From a virus: DNA of 64,000 nucleotides. The DNA lies in the IMG/VR virus record IMGVR_UViG_3300042549_008312, positions 62,001-126,000 of that record. One strand, 5' to 3'. Below the pieces are notes generated by a model. It was not told the DNA's origin. It did not search any database and was given only the letters and a program-made list of their open reading frames with translations. Positions 46,801-57,500 of this stretch are shown piece after piece (position 1 is the stretch's first letter; every line of letters begins with the position of its first letter). Both the position numbers and the translations under genes were made by a program.

Positions 46801-49800
46801 GTAATCCAATAACTTCCGTAAAATAACGGTACATTTTTAACATAAAAATATGTTAATGGTTGTATACCAGCATTACCTAAACTTGTAACGGTACAAGAAT
46901 AAGATCTGTTTTCCATTGCGGTAAATAATTTACCGCTTGATAACTGAGTTATATTATCACTTGATGTTAAACTAACTTGAGTATATATACTTTCTTCTGT
47001 ATTAGCAAATTCATCCGTTGATAATTGGATGTTCTGGAACATATTTTGGTTCTTATTTCCAAAATCAACAATGAATGACGAAACATTTGAGTTTACGATG
47101 TCATTTGGTATACCCTCATCTAAAATTTTACCTCTACCGTCTGGACCCAGTTGGGTTGTTTCTATGTCCATACAAAAGGTGTTACTTAAATCAAATTCAG
47201 ATAAACTATTTTTCTTTTGTTTATTACCCGCAGAAACATTTGATGTTAATGAACCTAATTGGAATATAAATGCTGGGTTTGAATCAAACATTTCAAGATT
47301 GTTAAAAACACCAAACATATCATGGGCCACTTCAAATGGGTCTTTACTGTTTTTAACAGCACCGTTTAAGTTAACATAAGATGTTAAAGGTAATAACAGA
47401 AACTCATGGTCACTTGCTAAAGTAGATAAAACGGACCACATTGATTTTGACCTTAATGTGTTTTCAACTTGTGTAACGTTTGTTAAATCATCGGCAATAA
47501 CCTTTTTAAGTGCATCAATATTTGCTAATACCTTAGTACCGTAATCATTATTACCTCTATCAAGAACCGATGCATAATCATAAAGATCTTTTAATTTACC
47601 ATCAATAAGACTTTTGTCAGCGCTTAATTTTTTATCAATACAATTTTCATAATCAGTATCATCAGTCTCAATATTAAAATTGAAGAATAATGGATGATTT
47701 AATATATCGCTTACATTTATGGTTGCTAAATCTTTACTTCTTTTTTTAATTAATCTACTATCGTTTAGATCTATATTGTTAAACGAAACACTTCTATCAT
47801 ATAAGGTTTTAATCCTATAGTAGGTACCTGTTCTTCTTTCAATCTCACCCTTGTCTAAATCTTCTTCATACTCATCAACAGAATTAGAATCTTTTAACGT
47901 ACTAACTCCATCAATTTTTGATTTTGTTAGTTCTGAAAATTTCTTTAAACCCGTGTTAAACGCTTCTATTTGTTTTGTTAAAATATTTTTATTGGTGTAA
48001 TCAATAAATTCTTTAAGTTTATCAACTGGTTTAAGATCGTCAATGGTATTAAATTCATATTTAACCTCTCCAACTTTTGTTAAAACACCACCTATAACTT
48101 TATTTGTTATAATAAAATCGTCAATAGTATAATCAAATTCTTTATCAACCGCACCTTCAGCTGATGGGAATATTGTTGCATTCCTATTTGCTAAAAAAAT
48201 AACGCCTGTTGTATATTTACCCCCACTTAGAATCCCAAAATTATTTATATAACTTTTTAAATATGTTAATAATAATTTGAAATTACCTTCGGTAATTTCA
48301 ATATTTAATGTACTAAAGAATAATCTTGTTAATTCAGGTAATAATGTTTTACGAAGTTCTGGGTTAACAACTCTTAATCGCCAAACATCCAGATATTTAT
48401 CAACCAAAGTGTTAAAATTATCTGGTATTGTTTTTACATCATACGGGCTAATTGGTTGGTCACCAAATAATAATGTTCTAAATAATAACCTATAGTCAAG
48501 TTTACTAATAATACTATCAGCTGTTCTTGTTTCACTAGCATACATTATTATCGGGTTAAATATGTTAGAATTTAACCTAAGACCTTCTGGGTTATCACCA
48601 GTATTATCTACATATAAAGGCCCTGTTGTTGAATAGTTATTGATTGTTATTTTTGCGTTCATAAACTCATCAATAACAATTTTAGCCTTATTTTCTTGAC
48701 CAATTGTTAAAGCGTAGTTTATTATTTTAGATACATCGTTTTTGGATGCAAACTCAATAAAATCACCAGAATAACCGCATAAAAAAGCTGATATTTCTTC
48801 TTTTGTGTATACCCTATCTAATGTAACGCTATCTGGTAAATGTGTATAACCAAAAATATTTGTGTGTTTAATTAACGACTGAAAATTAAATGTATTAAAT
48901 GCTTCTGTAAAATAATTTTTTGTGTCCTTATCAACAAAATTTTTAAATAAAGCCCTAAAATCTTCTAATTTATCAACACCAAATATATCAATATATATGT
49001 CAATGTCAGACTTATAACCATCGAAATAAAAGGTTCTATCCTTTTCAAATTTTGAGTAGTCGTAAATCCAAAGGTTAGACTCAGCATCTAATGGATCACC
49101 CCATTCATATAACTGTTTTACGTTATCACCATAGCCATATTGTGCCACCTCACGGTTATCAACAACTTTAATATCTTTTAAATGTTCACCATTTTGCGAT
49201 CTATAAATCTCAGTATACGGGAAAACATTTCTTGTTTGGTCAAACCAAAATAATTTGGATGTGTTATTAATAAGCGTTCTGTTGTCAAAATATAATTCTT
49301 TAACTCCAGATGGATCTGTTGTATTTGCAATAATATACAAGTCATCATATCTATCAAGATTTGACGTTACCATTGGGTTTGTTATATTTGTGGTTATTAA
49401 ACCAAGACCGTATAAAGACTGGTTATATCTACTCAAAAAGAAATTATCGTTATCTGGTATTGATTTTGGTACCGTATTCTTTTGCGAATATTTAAGCGTG
49501 CTAACTAAACCTTTTAAATTTAAAAACTCAGTAAATGGGTTATTAATTGAAATGTTGTTTGGTAAGTTACCATAAAAAGTTTTGTAATCAAAATTTAAAG
49601 CACTTAATGTATCATTGCTTATATTATCATAATATTTACCATCCGTATCAGTATTAGTAAATGATGATGTTGTTAAACCTGTAACATAAGAGTTACTTAA
49701 ATCAGGTGTTTCTATAAATGTTGATACATTATTTGTTTTATGATAGGTATGATTTTTATTTGAAAATAATTCTTTAATATTAATCTCACCACCGCAGCTT

Positions 49801-51302
49801 GGGTAAACAACATATGTACCTTGTTTATCTAATGGTGATAACCTAGAACCCTTTTCTGTGTTAAATTCTTTTGTCCATAAGGATAATAATAACTTTGAAA
49901 CTTGTTCGTGTTGTTTTTCCTGGGTTTCTCCTAATATAAATAACAAAAAATCTATAGTTGTGTAAAGAGTATTTGTTTCATATTCCACAACATTCGTGAA
50001 TGAATTTGGGTCCACATCATATAAAGATAATACCCTAACTGTTTTGTTAGGTCTTCTAGAATCTTTTTCAGCACCATCTGGGTAAAAAAGTAAATGTATT
50101 AATAATGCGGCAAAATCGGATAAAGGAACGTCATTAGATTTTGCTTTTAAATTATTAACGGTACATAAATCTTTTATTACTGTGTATAGATAATCTGTTG
50201 CGATGTACCCACCAAGATAATTAGCTTTAATTTTTGACAGCATTAAAAAAAACTCAGTTTTTTTAGGTGATTTTGAAAAAACAAAATTAGTGTCAAGGGT
50301 TATTGTTTTTGTTAATGTATCTAACGCTGCTTTTAAACCGTTAAGGTCATGTTGAATTTTGGTTCCGTAATTGTTGTATGACGCTAAAAAATTAATTTGA
50401 GTGTCGTTATAAGTTTTAAAAGTTTTTAGGTTACCTTTAAAATTACCTATAATATGATAAGGTATACCGTTATTATTTCTCGTGTCAGTTATGTCAGTAC
50501 CACCATCAAGACCTTCCCCAAAAAAGAAATGGGACATCGAATTCATATAATTATTCAATACACCGTAACCACTAAATGGCATGTGTGATGAAATATTATT
50601 ATTTAAAGATAATTCAAGACCATAATTATAATCGTAATATTTTTCTTTATAGTTTTTACTAATATTAGTTTTACTAAAAGAATCACTACCATTACCAATC
50701 GAGTCATCAATATGCCTTGGGGTAATTGGTTTTACAAATGGTGCTGTCGCTAAAATAAGGTTTTTATCATCAAACACATAGGTACCGTAATGTTTGTTCT
50801 TTACAATAGGGTCATCGAATAAATCATAACCGTTATTTGTTTTTAAACCATTTACAATGTCAAGATCAATTTTAGTATCTTTTTCGTAATCATTATAATA
50901 ATAAAAATCATATATACCACCAATTTTTAATATTGTGTGTATTGGTAATTCAACTAATCCTTGTGTTGTTTTAAAAGCTGTTCTTAGGAAAGATGTATCC
51001 AAAAAACCAAAAGAACCAAAATTTGATTCACATTTGATGGTATTTAAAAACATTTGGCCGCTTTTAAAAAATTTACCAGTGGTTGTTTCTTTAACCATGT
51101 TTTGTGCAAAAATAGCGTGATTATTCACACCAGCATCTAGCATAGTATTTGGGTATGCGTTAGTATCTTCTAATTCTTTTCTGAGTGTTAAAAAAGTTCC
51201 ATCAATAGTTTCCCCTGTAACACTACTCATCATAGCGTTTATGTCAATATCAGTATTTGATATATATCTTTTATCTAAAAAATTTTGATTATATGATGGC
51301 AT
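43887..51302 (-). CDS. Giant baseplate hub protein with C-terminal M23 peptidase and tail lysozyme
   Basis: 2471 residues. The region near 1430-1510 (SLGNAGIQPLTYFYVKNVPL then FYGSYWITNVSHKITPNNMT) has the pattern of gp27/gpD-type hub domains. Residues about 2110-2225 form an M23 (LytM) endopeptidase: YGNRVLNG, H-R-G-I-D near 2139, GYGQVVIISH and G-P-H-L-H near 2219, the zinc-binding set. Residues about 2270-2471 resemble a phage tail lysozyme: YLKGKGFSKIEVAAVLGNIH-K-E-T near 2297, LGLIQWN. It should form the puncturing device and cut peptidoglycan peptides and glycan during injection. It replaces the separate gp5 and gp27 of T4. It lies 3 bp after the 984-residue gene. Confidence 0.88.
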   Translation of the reverse strand: MPSYNQNFLDKRYISNTDIDINAMMSSVTGETIDGTFLTLRKELEDTNAYPNTMLDAGVNNHAIFAQNMVKETTTGKFFKSGQMFLNTIKCESNFGSFGFLDTSFLRTAFKTTQGLVELPIHTILKIGGIYDFYYYNDYEKDTKIDLDIVNGLKTNNGYDLFDDPIVKNKHYGTYVFDDKNLILATAPFVKPITPRHIDDSIGNGSDSFSKTNISKNYKEKYYDYNYGLELSLNNNISSHMPFSGYGVLNNYMNSMSHFFFGEGLDGGTDITDTRNNNGIPYHIIGNFKGNLKTFKTYNDTQINFLASYNNYGTKIQHDLNGLKAALDTLTKTITLDTNFVFSKSPKKTEFFLMLSKIKANYLGGYIATDYLYTVIKDLCTVNNLKAKSNDVPLSDFAALLIHLLFYPDGAEKDSRRPNKTVRVLSLYDVDPNSFTNVVEYETNTLYTTIDFLLFILGETQEKQHEQVSKLLLSLWTKEFNTEKGSRLSPLDKQGTYVVYPSCGGEINIKELFSNKNHTYHKTNNVSTFIETPDLSNSYVTGLTTSSFTNTDTDGKYYDNISNDTLSALNFDYKTFYGNLPNNISINNPFTEFLNLKGLVSTLKYSQKNTVPKSIPDNDNFFLSRYNQSLYGLGLITTNITNPMVTSNLDRYDDLYIIANTTDPSGVKELYFDNRTLINNTSKLFWFDQTRNVFPYTEIYRSQNGEHLKDIKVVDNREVAQYGYGDNVKQLYEWGDPLDAESNLWIYDYSKFEKDRTFYFDGYKSDIDIYIDIFGVDKLEDFRALFKNFVDKDTKNYFTEAFNTFNFQSLIKHTNIFGYTHLPDSVTLDRVYTKEEISAFLCGYSGDFIEFASKNDVSKIINYALTIGQENKAKIVIDEFMNAKITINNYSTTGPLYVDNTGDNPEGLRLNSNIFNPIIMYASETRTADSIISKLDYRLLFRTLLFGDQPISPYDVKTIPDNFNTLVDKYLDVWRLRVVNPELRKTLLPELTRLFFSTLNIEITEGNFKLLLTYLKSYINNFGILSGGKYTTGVIFLANRNATIFPSAEGAVDKEFDYTIDDFIITNKVIGGVLTKVGEVKYEFNTIDDLKPVDKLKEFIDYTNKNILTKQIEAFNTGLKKFSELTKSKIDGVSTLKDSNSVDEYEEDLDKGEIERRTGTYYRIKTLYDRSVSFNNIDLNDSRLIKKRSKDLATINVSDILNHPLFFNFNIETDDTDYENCIDKKLSADKSLIDGKLKDLYDYASVLDRGNNDYGTKVLANIDALKKVIADDLTNVTQVENTLRSKSMWSVLSTLASDHEFLLLPLTSYVNLNGAVKNSKDPFEVAHDMFGVFNNLEMFDSNPAFIFQLGSLTSNVSAGNKQKKNSLSEFDLSNTFCMDIETTQLGPDGRGKILDEGIPNDIVNSNVSSFIVDFGNKNQNMFQNIQLSTDEFANTEESIYTQVSLTSSDNITQLSSGKLFTAMENRSYSCTVTSLGNAGIQPLTYFYVKNVPLFYGSYWITNVSHKITPNNMTTTFKGVRQPISKKPTANTSILQQLLKTAQANAEAAGYIDPNSRLQVPTSGQVYAYNNRETNGTDNEYGIFSQATTANPGLYVNYSGLWVTAAYLRLMTNGDQNNKLLIKALIAYLYNNAYTLSGSSDPATAIKYFMDIVLYDMSVKLGVDTSLYNLLSEYSTVNTAYEEILSEFAKTTLEGGDNNVFKYLEHDQPLTGIKTTLITTAAGGVIAEDATATITGITITYPSDIEIPSTHSNESKNDFIGSAYWVSDKPANNFTELQGFSRYRLTNDVFKTKGSVPSKINPSLLNLLKNNPGDQFVDFDAASITGIKTDQKYFAVVKYLNSATNRYEAIDAQYNGVSGYQIIKSPVNNSRSYYGNNPLQGSDGTYFKSGVQPSTIPTNSGTIKERYSTFYVGNNGVKPQIIVNGLKFQNTTEMIVEVYTPYVTTDGYPIVTTDRDNIGVINNLGIYKKIGTYNNYKTGYLDNNDSVPVVLGFGTATGTTQSQNTNGKLKYLTTYGDPFIPTGELSGSTQYQADVLGAISNGNSYISFIAIGLEDQIKSKIVLERTVRSYINKDVLGTKEFPKAYTILDKDITSKEIYIPPTKKLSNGKKTKVSGWVDPLKSITIGSGYGNRVLNGEPDFHRGIDLSTPVGTPVFSVLPGKVVYVGDSTGYGQVVIISHQDKGISTLYGHVSSINTSAGATVSAGDIIAKSGNIGKSTGPHLHLEIRKVVATNKDSYFAINKDGDEDPESYLSFNSASPDVKTVTPAETEANKIEIKNYLKGKGFSKIEVAAVLGNIHKETGGTFNPYSTNPKDENGFASLGLIQWNAKYIGGGIKDTEEAFKIIGLTVAAQMIYMTEGAWKNNTDRFRDAYKNKLSTIDTSGAKVTKRGKEGDKVANLKPEELNAYLAAFLFANIVEVCAGCNDKKGDNLSEQFKNYHIGAKAEQFEVWVRSETAVDYLKQMNNSSDKLKW

Positions 51303-51305
51303 CTT

Positions 51306-54260
51306 TTATATTAATATTTTACTATATTTAGTTTGATCTTTAATTTTTTTATTAGGTATGAGACCTGGATTTATTGCATCAGTTTTAACTGATATAGCTA
51401 AAGCGTTTGAATTTTCTTTATTGGTCGAAACTTTATTGTCTATTTTAAAATCTAATGGGTATGATTCCACATCCACATCAAATGATTGAAGATAACCACT
51501 TGTATTTTTAGTTGGTTTAGTATAATTAGCTTTAATTTCTGCCGCCAGTGTACTTAGGTTAGGGTCATTACCTTCAATCTGATCATGCATGTTTAAACCG
51601 TTAAAAAACACAGCATGTAATCTTTCTGGTGTGTTGGGGTTTTTACGACTCTTATATTCTAAAGGGTCATAATCATATAATGTTTTAAACGTTTCTAAAT
51701 TCGTTGCGCTATTAATGTACCCCTCTATTTTTTGTTTGGTCATATTTAACTCAGTAATAGTATATTGCTTATTCAATAATTGTGTTATTTGTACAATTAC
51801 GTTATTAATGTTATTAACAAGTCCAGTTGAATTTGTATCGCTACCCGCCATTGTTCTTGCAAAAGCATCGTAATATGTTTCTGTTGTACCAGCAGCTGTT
51901 TTTATTTTATTATTTATATTGGTATAAAAAACACTAAGACTTGTTTTATCAGCATTTCTAACCGAATCCTCTAACATTGAAAATTCATGTGTGGCCAACA
52001 TGTCAATTAATTTTGGGTTTATTTTCTCTGTTTCAGTATTTGCAAAACCAGAAAATAACATCAATTTATCAACAAACTCATAAACTGTTTCGATTGGGGT
52101 TTGTTGTGTATCGTAAGGGTTAAGATTGTTTATGACCAATAACGATGATATCAACCCTTTAATTTGATTACTAGCGGTTAAAACCGTTTGATTTCTTAAA
52201 TTTTCATAGTATATTTGTGTTTGGTTATCGTATGGGTCGATATTGTTAATATTCTCACCACCATACACAGTTTTCATTCTTGTTAGTGCACGAAAAATTT
52301 CCTCGGTAAACTGAACCTCAAACCAATGTTTTGTATTTTTATTCCCAGGGTATGTTTTTTTAAAAACGTATGTATTACTTTCAATATCCAATTCTTTTTG
52401 AAAATAATTTGGGAATGGGTAGAATTTTTTTATGTCTGGGTTATCAATATCGATTTCATACTCACCAAAAAGTGATTGCATTTTTTCCCTACTATCATCA
52501 TCTTTAATTTGCCTAAATGAGTTTAATGCCGATAGATTTAATAATGTTAAGAATACTTGCATGTTATTCATTAAAATACGAATAACATTGTCAATATTAG
52601 GTACAAAACCTATTTTTTCTTTTAAATTAAAAAATAACTGATCTTCAGTAACAGAATCTGCTTTTTCAAAAAAATTAATAAGATTTTTAATTATAATTTT
52701 ATGTATCTTTTTAAAAAACACCTCACTAAAATACACATTTTTAAGGCTGTCACTATCCCTCAATGAAGTGTTATTAAACAGTATTAAATCATCATTAAAA
52801 ATAGTTTTTAAATTACTGCTATTTAGTTTTTGTATATATGAAGTTTCGTTTTTAAAACCTTTAGCTGCTGTCAACTCTAACTTAATATCATTAATAATAT
52901 TTTGTTTTAAATTAACGTTTACACCTTCAGATGTTTTATAATCGCTACCCGAAAACTTTTCCAGCTCTATAGTGACTGTTTCAGAATACTCTCTTATTAA
53001 AAGATACGGATCAATTTTATTGGCGCCAGTCTCATTAGCCATTGTTTGGTTAGATAGATTGGCAACGGATCCATTATTTAACCTAGACAAAAGATTTTCA
53101 TTAAGGTAATAATCACCAGTGTTTCTTTTATCTTGTACTAATTTTTTTCCCCACACTGGTATTTCTTTTCTTATTGCCTGATCAAATTTTTCTTCTAATT
53201 TAGCGTATACTTCTAAAGCTACCCCCCTATCTTTATTTGTTTCATTTAATTCATTCGCATAAGCCAATTCATTTTTATTTAGAACACTACTTGTTCTAAT
53301 CATATCTAATATTGATGGGTATTTTACAAATTGGTGTTTTTTAAACTCATTTATACTTTTTTCATTTGGTCCAGTTACAACCCAATTACCATCAACAAAT
53401 TTGGCTGTTACACCATATTTTTTTTCATATTTTTTGTTTTGTTTTTGGTACAACCCTTTTAATAATCTTTTACCGAGATAATCACCACTATTTGCATCAC
53501 CAATTTGATACATGTAAGGTGCTAAGTAAGCATATACCATTAAAAAGTTATTGTATATTGAAAACGTTCTTGATAAGAATTCAGCTCTAATTATGTAATT
53601 ACCCGTTGATGAGTCAAAAGTTGTTGACGTTTTTGTCATTGACAAAGGATATTCAATACCTTTACCGTAATAACCTTTTATCGTTAAACTAAATAAAGGA
53701 TACGGGAACCTATAAAAAATATTATATGGGTTTGTTGGGTCATTACCTCTCTCAAGCAATGTTCTACCCTGTACGTCAACGAATTCTATTTTTATGATAG
53801 GTGTCATCGATGCGTTATGAGAAACGTCAATGCTTGTTATACCAAATGTTTCTGGGTCAAAGAAACCTTCCTGATCACTATTTGTTGTAAAAAAATCACT
53901 CCAGTCTGTTGTAAAAACACCCTTATTTCTTTTTTTAGAAAAATCTATAGTACCATCATTATTTTTTACAGCTCTTTCTAAAGGGTTCATAAAATTAACC
54001 CCTATTTGACCAATAGTAATAATTTTAGATTTTTCCCCATCACCATTATTTACAATAGCGCTGTCAGGGTTTAAACGAGCGGTAAGATTTGCGTACATTA
54101 CAAGATCTTCCTGTTTAACATATCTAGGAATAATATTGTTATCGCTATTAATTACCTTATTTGGGTCAACTACAAAAATCCCATTAGGTATGGAACTATT
54201 TGCTTCAGTTGATCTTTTACCAAAACTGGATAGTATTTTTTCATCATACGTATTAGCCAT
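51306..54260 (-). CDS. Large baseplate/tail protein (984 residues)
   Basis: 984 residues. The segment around 190-260 (YRFPYPLFSLTIKGYYGKGI then EYPLSM...TGNYIIRAEFLSRTFS) resembles a conserved block I associate with baseplate proteins of T4-like marine phages, where 'F-P-x-P-x-F-x-L-T-x-K-G-Y-Y-G' precedes a beta-rich domain. Long helical regions follow (about 300-480 and 600-720). It is encoded between the gp53-like wedge and the hub-lysin protein, with an 8-bp overlap to the former. A hub or hub-proximal role is inferred; the exact T4 equivalent is uncertain. Confidence 0.72.
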   Translation of the reverse strand: MANTYDEKILSSFGKRSTEANSSIPNGIFVVDPNKVINSDNNIIPRYVKQEDLVMYANLTARLNPDSAIVNNGDGEKSKIITIGQIGVNFMNPLERAVKNNDGTIDFSKKRNKGVFTTDWSDFFTTNSDQEGFFDPETFGITSIDVSHNASMTPIIKIEFVDVQGRTLLERGNDPTNPYNIFYRFPYPLFSLTIKGYYGKGIEYPLSMTKTSTTFDSSTGNYIIRAEFLSRTFSIYNNFLMVYAYLAPYMYQIGDANSGDYLGKRLLKGLYQKQNKKYEKKYGVTAKFVDGNWVVTGPNEKSINEFKKHQFVKYPSILDMIRTSSVLNKNELAYANELNETNKDRGVALEVYAKLEEKFDQAIRKEIPVWGKKLVQDKRNTGDYYLNENLLSRLNNGSVANLSNQTMANETGANKIDPYLLIREYSETVTIELEKFSGSDYKTSEGVNVNLKQNIINDIKLELTAAKGFKNETSYIQKLNSSNLKTIFNDDLILFNNTSLRDSDSLKNVYFSEVFFKKIHKIIIKNLINFFEKADSVTEDQLFFNLKEKIGFVPNIDNVIRILMNNMQVFLTLLNLSALNSFRQIKDDDSREKMQSLFGEYEIDIDNPDIKKFYPFPNYFQKELDIESNTYVFKKTYPGNKNTKHWFEVQFTEEIFRALTRMKTVYGGENINNIDPYDNQTQIYYENLRNQTVLTASNQIKGLISSLLVINNLNPYDTQQTPIETVYEFVDKLMLFSGFANTETEKINPKLIDMLATHEFSMLEDSVRNADKTSLSVFYTNINNKIKTAAGTTETYYDAFARTMAGSDTNSTGLVNNINNVIVQITQLLNKQYTITELNMTKQKIEGYINSATNLETFKTLYDYDPLEYKSRKNPNTPERLHAVFFNGLNMHDQIEGNDPNLSTLAAEIKANYTKPTKNTSGYLQSFDVDVESYPLDFKIDNKVSTNKENSNALAISVKTDAINPGLIPNKKIKDQTKYSKILI

Positions 54261-54570
54261 AATATTCTACCCTGTTTTTTAATTTTGTTTCATATTCCTT
54301 TAAAGTATCTTGCAAAGGGTAAGGTATTCTAAGTGTTGTGTTGTCGGGTATTTCCCATTCACTAGGTGCCACATCTGGGTTCGCCATTAAAATTAACCAA
54401 CCATAATATGGTGCAGAATAATATTGTTGACTAATTTTATCCAACCTACTTTTACCCGTATTATAAACAGTGAATAAATCGGTTGTTTTTTCAATCAATT
54501 TAATAAACGGTGGGGATATGTGCTTTGAATCACTATCTAACGTTTTATATCTATTAAAATATCTAGCCAT
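54253..54570 (-). CDS. gp53-like baseplate wedge protein (LysM-type)
   Basis: 105 residues. The core SRLDKISQQYYSAPYYGWLI then LMANPDVAPSEWEIPDNTTL and RIPYPL is the LysM-like signature of small baseplate wedge proteins such as T4 gp53 (196 residues). These clamp wedges together around the hub. The protein is shorter than T4 gp53 but complete. It starts 8 bp after the giant 2922-residue gene and overlaps the next gene by 8 bp, the same order as T4 gene 53 before gene 5. Confidence 0.85.
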   Translation of the reverse strand: MARYFNRYKTLDSDSKHISPPFIKLIEKTTDLFTVYNTGKSRLDKISQQYYSAPYYGWLILMANPDVAPSEWEIPDNTTLRIPYPLQDTLKEYETKLKNRVEYYG

Positions 54571-54578
54571 ATCAATAA

Positions 54579-57500
54579 TTAATTATAAAGCTCTGGGTAA
54601 AGCATTGCCAATTGTGTTTCGGTGTTTACTTTAATCGATTCAGCCTCGTTTGTTGAACATATATTAATAATAGGTTCATTTTTATATTTTGTAAAGAGTT
54701 TTAAGTTTTTAATGATCGTACTGTCTAGTTTACTTGTCTCCCTGAATGTAACCGTATAATCGTCAAAATTACCCTTAATTAACTTATTTTTTATTTCAAA
54801 TTTGTCTAATACTTTAGCTGAATTATTAACACCAAAAATATTTTTATTTATATTTTTTATGGTGTTATCATTCAGGTTTGATGTATAGCTAAGCACATCA
54901 GCCAAATCAGAGTCGTATTTTTTAACAAAAGTTTCAATAAGTTTGAACGCCCCCTCAATTGATTTTTTAATTTTAACCGTTTGGTCTTTTTTGTATTTAT
55001 CAACCCTTATTGGGTTATTCTTAATACTTGCTGGTGGGTTGATACCAGTTTTTTCTATTTTAGCCATAATAGCTTCAATATGAACTGATTTACTCACATA
55101 TAAGTTATATAAAAATTCTATAAATAAAACATCTTGCATTGCTGACATTTTTACGGTTTCACCATATGTTATACCAGTTGTTGTACCGCTTGTAGATCCA
55201 CTGACAAATCCGTTTAATTTAAACTTTTGCTGATCTGGTAGTGAATTTACGTATTCCTCTGTTATGGTATAATCATACATCATTAAAGTATTAAGATTTT
55301 TTAATTGTGTATTTAATGTAGTCCCTGTTAAATTAGGGTTATTTTCGTTAAATAAATAATAATTTATATCTTTTATAAAGCTATTTTGTGAATTGGTTTT
55401 CTTATTTAAACCGTAGTAAAATAAAACATCTGAGGTTGTTACACCACTTGTTGAACCCGTTGGGTTTAAAGTTACACCAGTTAAACTATTAATTTGTAAA
55501 TCAAGCTCATAGTTTGGTGTATAAACTAAATCAATATCATTGTTTTTAGTTTCAGACTCATCTGATAACATAAACTCTAAAGTTTTATTACTAAAATCTA
55601 ACAACTCATAATTAATTTTTTCAAACGTGTATTTCATTTGATACTCACCTTGTTGGTAAACATTATTTGCTGTATTATTTACAATATTACTACTATCTCT
55701 ACTAACCAATGCGTATGATGTTGTTTCCAAAGATCTAGCGCTTGAGCTAGTACCATACTCATAAGGGTTAAGTGAGAAATTCTCGTCTGTTGGGTTTCCG
55801 CTTACCGCTGGATTTATTTGACCAAATTTAAAGGTGTTTGCTGTTGAAATTGACGCTGTTAAATTATTATTCGTTGGTAAGAAATTATCAAAATCATATT
55901 GATTTGGTAAATCACCAACAGTGGTATAACCAAACACTTTACTAATATAGGTCATATTTCTTACATACTCTTTAATAACACTATCAGATGTTGTGTTATT
56001 TAAATTGTTTTTAAGTTGTTTAAAGAAATACATACCGTTACCAAGTGATGCGTATTTATTTATTGTGAAACCACTTGTTTGAATACCGTTCGCTTCAGTT
56101 AAAATACCATAAACATCACTTAAACTAATTAATTCACCACCATCTATCGATAGTTTTTTGTATTTTTCGTATGGGTTGTAACCAAACATGGTACTACCAG
56201 TAACTGGTGTGCTTAATTTTTTAGCGTTAGGTATTACTTCGTATAATTTAGCCCTACCTTCTGAAAGCGTTGCATCGTAACCATACAATGGTAACGATAA
56301 ACCAGCCAATATAACCGACATTCTTGCGATTGAATCGTTTAACGCTGTTATTGTTGAATCGGTGTCAGAATCTCTCTTAGAATAGAATGAAACAAATTGT
56401 GTATCAATATAACTAGTAAAATCTTTTATGTGACTAGTTTCCAGATTTTTATAAAAGTTTTTAAACCCTTTTAAATTATCTGTTGTATCAAACCAAAAAC
56501 CTAACGTGTTTGTCGCAATTTTTGTTCTAAACTCATTGACAAAATTAGATTCAATATCCTTATATATTTTTATACCGTTTGTGTCTCTAAAGAAAATACC
56601 ACCAGTTTCAGAATTACCATCTACATTGTTTGTATAACCGTTTGTAAAGTTACCTTGGAAATATTTGCTACTTCTACCGTTATTAGTTGCACCTGTTAAA
56701 GCTGTGAAATTATAAGGTAAACCTTTACCGTCACCAATTTTAAACATGTACTCTTGTGGATGTAAATTTAATTTTAAAGCCTCAAAAGGTTCTTCTTTAT
56801 TATTATTTTTACTTAAAAAGAATGGGTGATATTTAAACACATCACCAAGTCCAATATATCTTCTTTCATTAGCAACGGTGTTAAAAATTTCGGAATAAGT
56901 TAAACCACTAAGATTTGTGTTTGGTAATGTTGTACCAGATATATTACCGATTATTTCACTAATGGTTGTACCAGTAGTTGATAAAGGTTTTTTATAGTTT
57001 TTATTTTTTAATACGTTATTAATTACCTTATATTTACCAATTGTTTTGTCTTCGGTTTTACCTATGTAATTAGCAAAATTATTTACATAATCACCAAAGC
57101 TATAATACAACTCACTAAATAGGTCATAATATTGTATATCATATCTTTGTAAGTATAATCTACCGTATTCTTGTCTAAATGCAAATTCACCAAAATTAGA
57201 GTGGTCTATTGCTGTCCAAGTTGCTGTGTCTGTTGGTAATGTTTTAGTATATAAACCATCTGCTATCGGGTATTTTACGTTTTTTCTAACATAGTATTGA
57301 CCTTGGTATGTAACACATGTTTCCGCTATGTACTCTTTTGTTAGGTCAAATGTTGCTGCACCAGTTAAATTATGGTAATACGTACCACCAGCCAATTTTG
57401 GTAACAATCTCTCACTAATAACCCCAATAGTACCATAAGGTATTGGTAAACCTTCTGTTGAAGGTGTTATTAACTCAGCTGCCGCAACGATTGGTATTAA

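Noticed and set aside
16603-51302. Homology between the 2472- and 2471-residue proteins because of equal length
   Set aside because: Their sequences and domain content differ; the length match appears to be chance.
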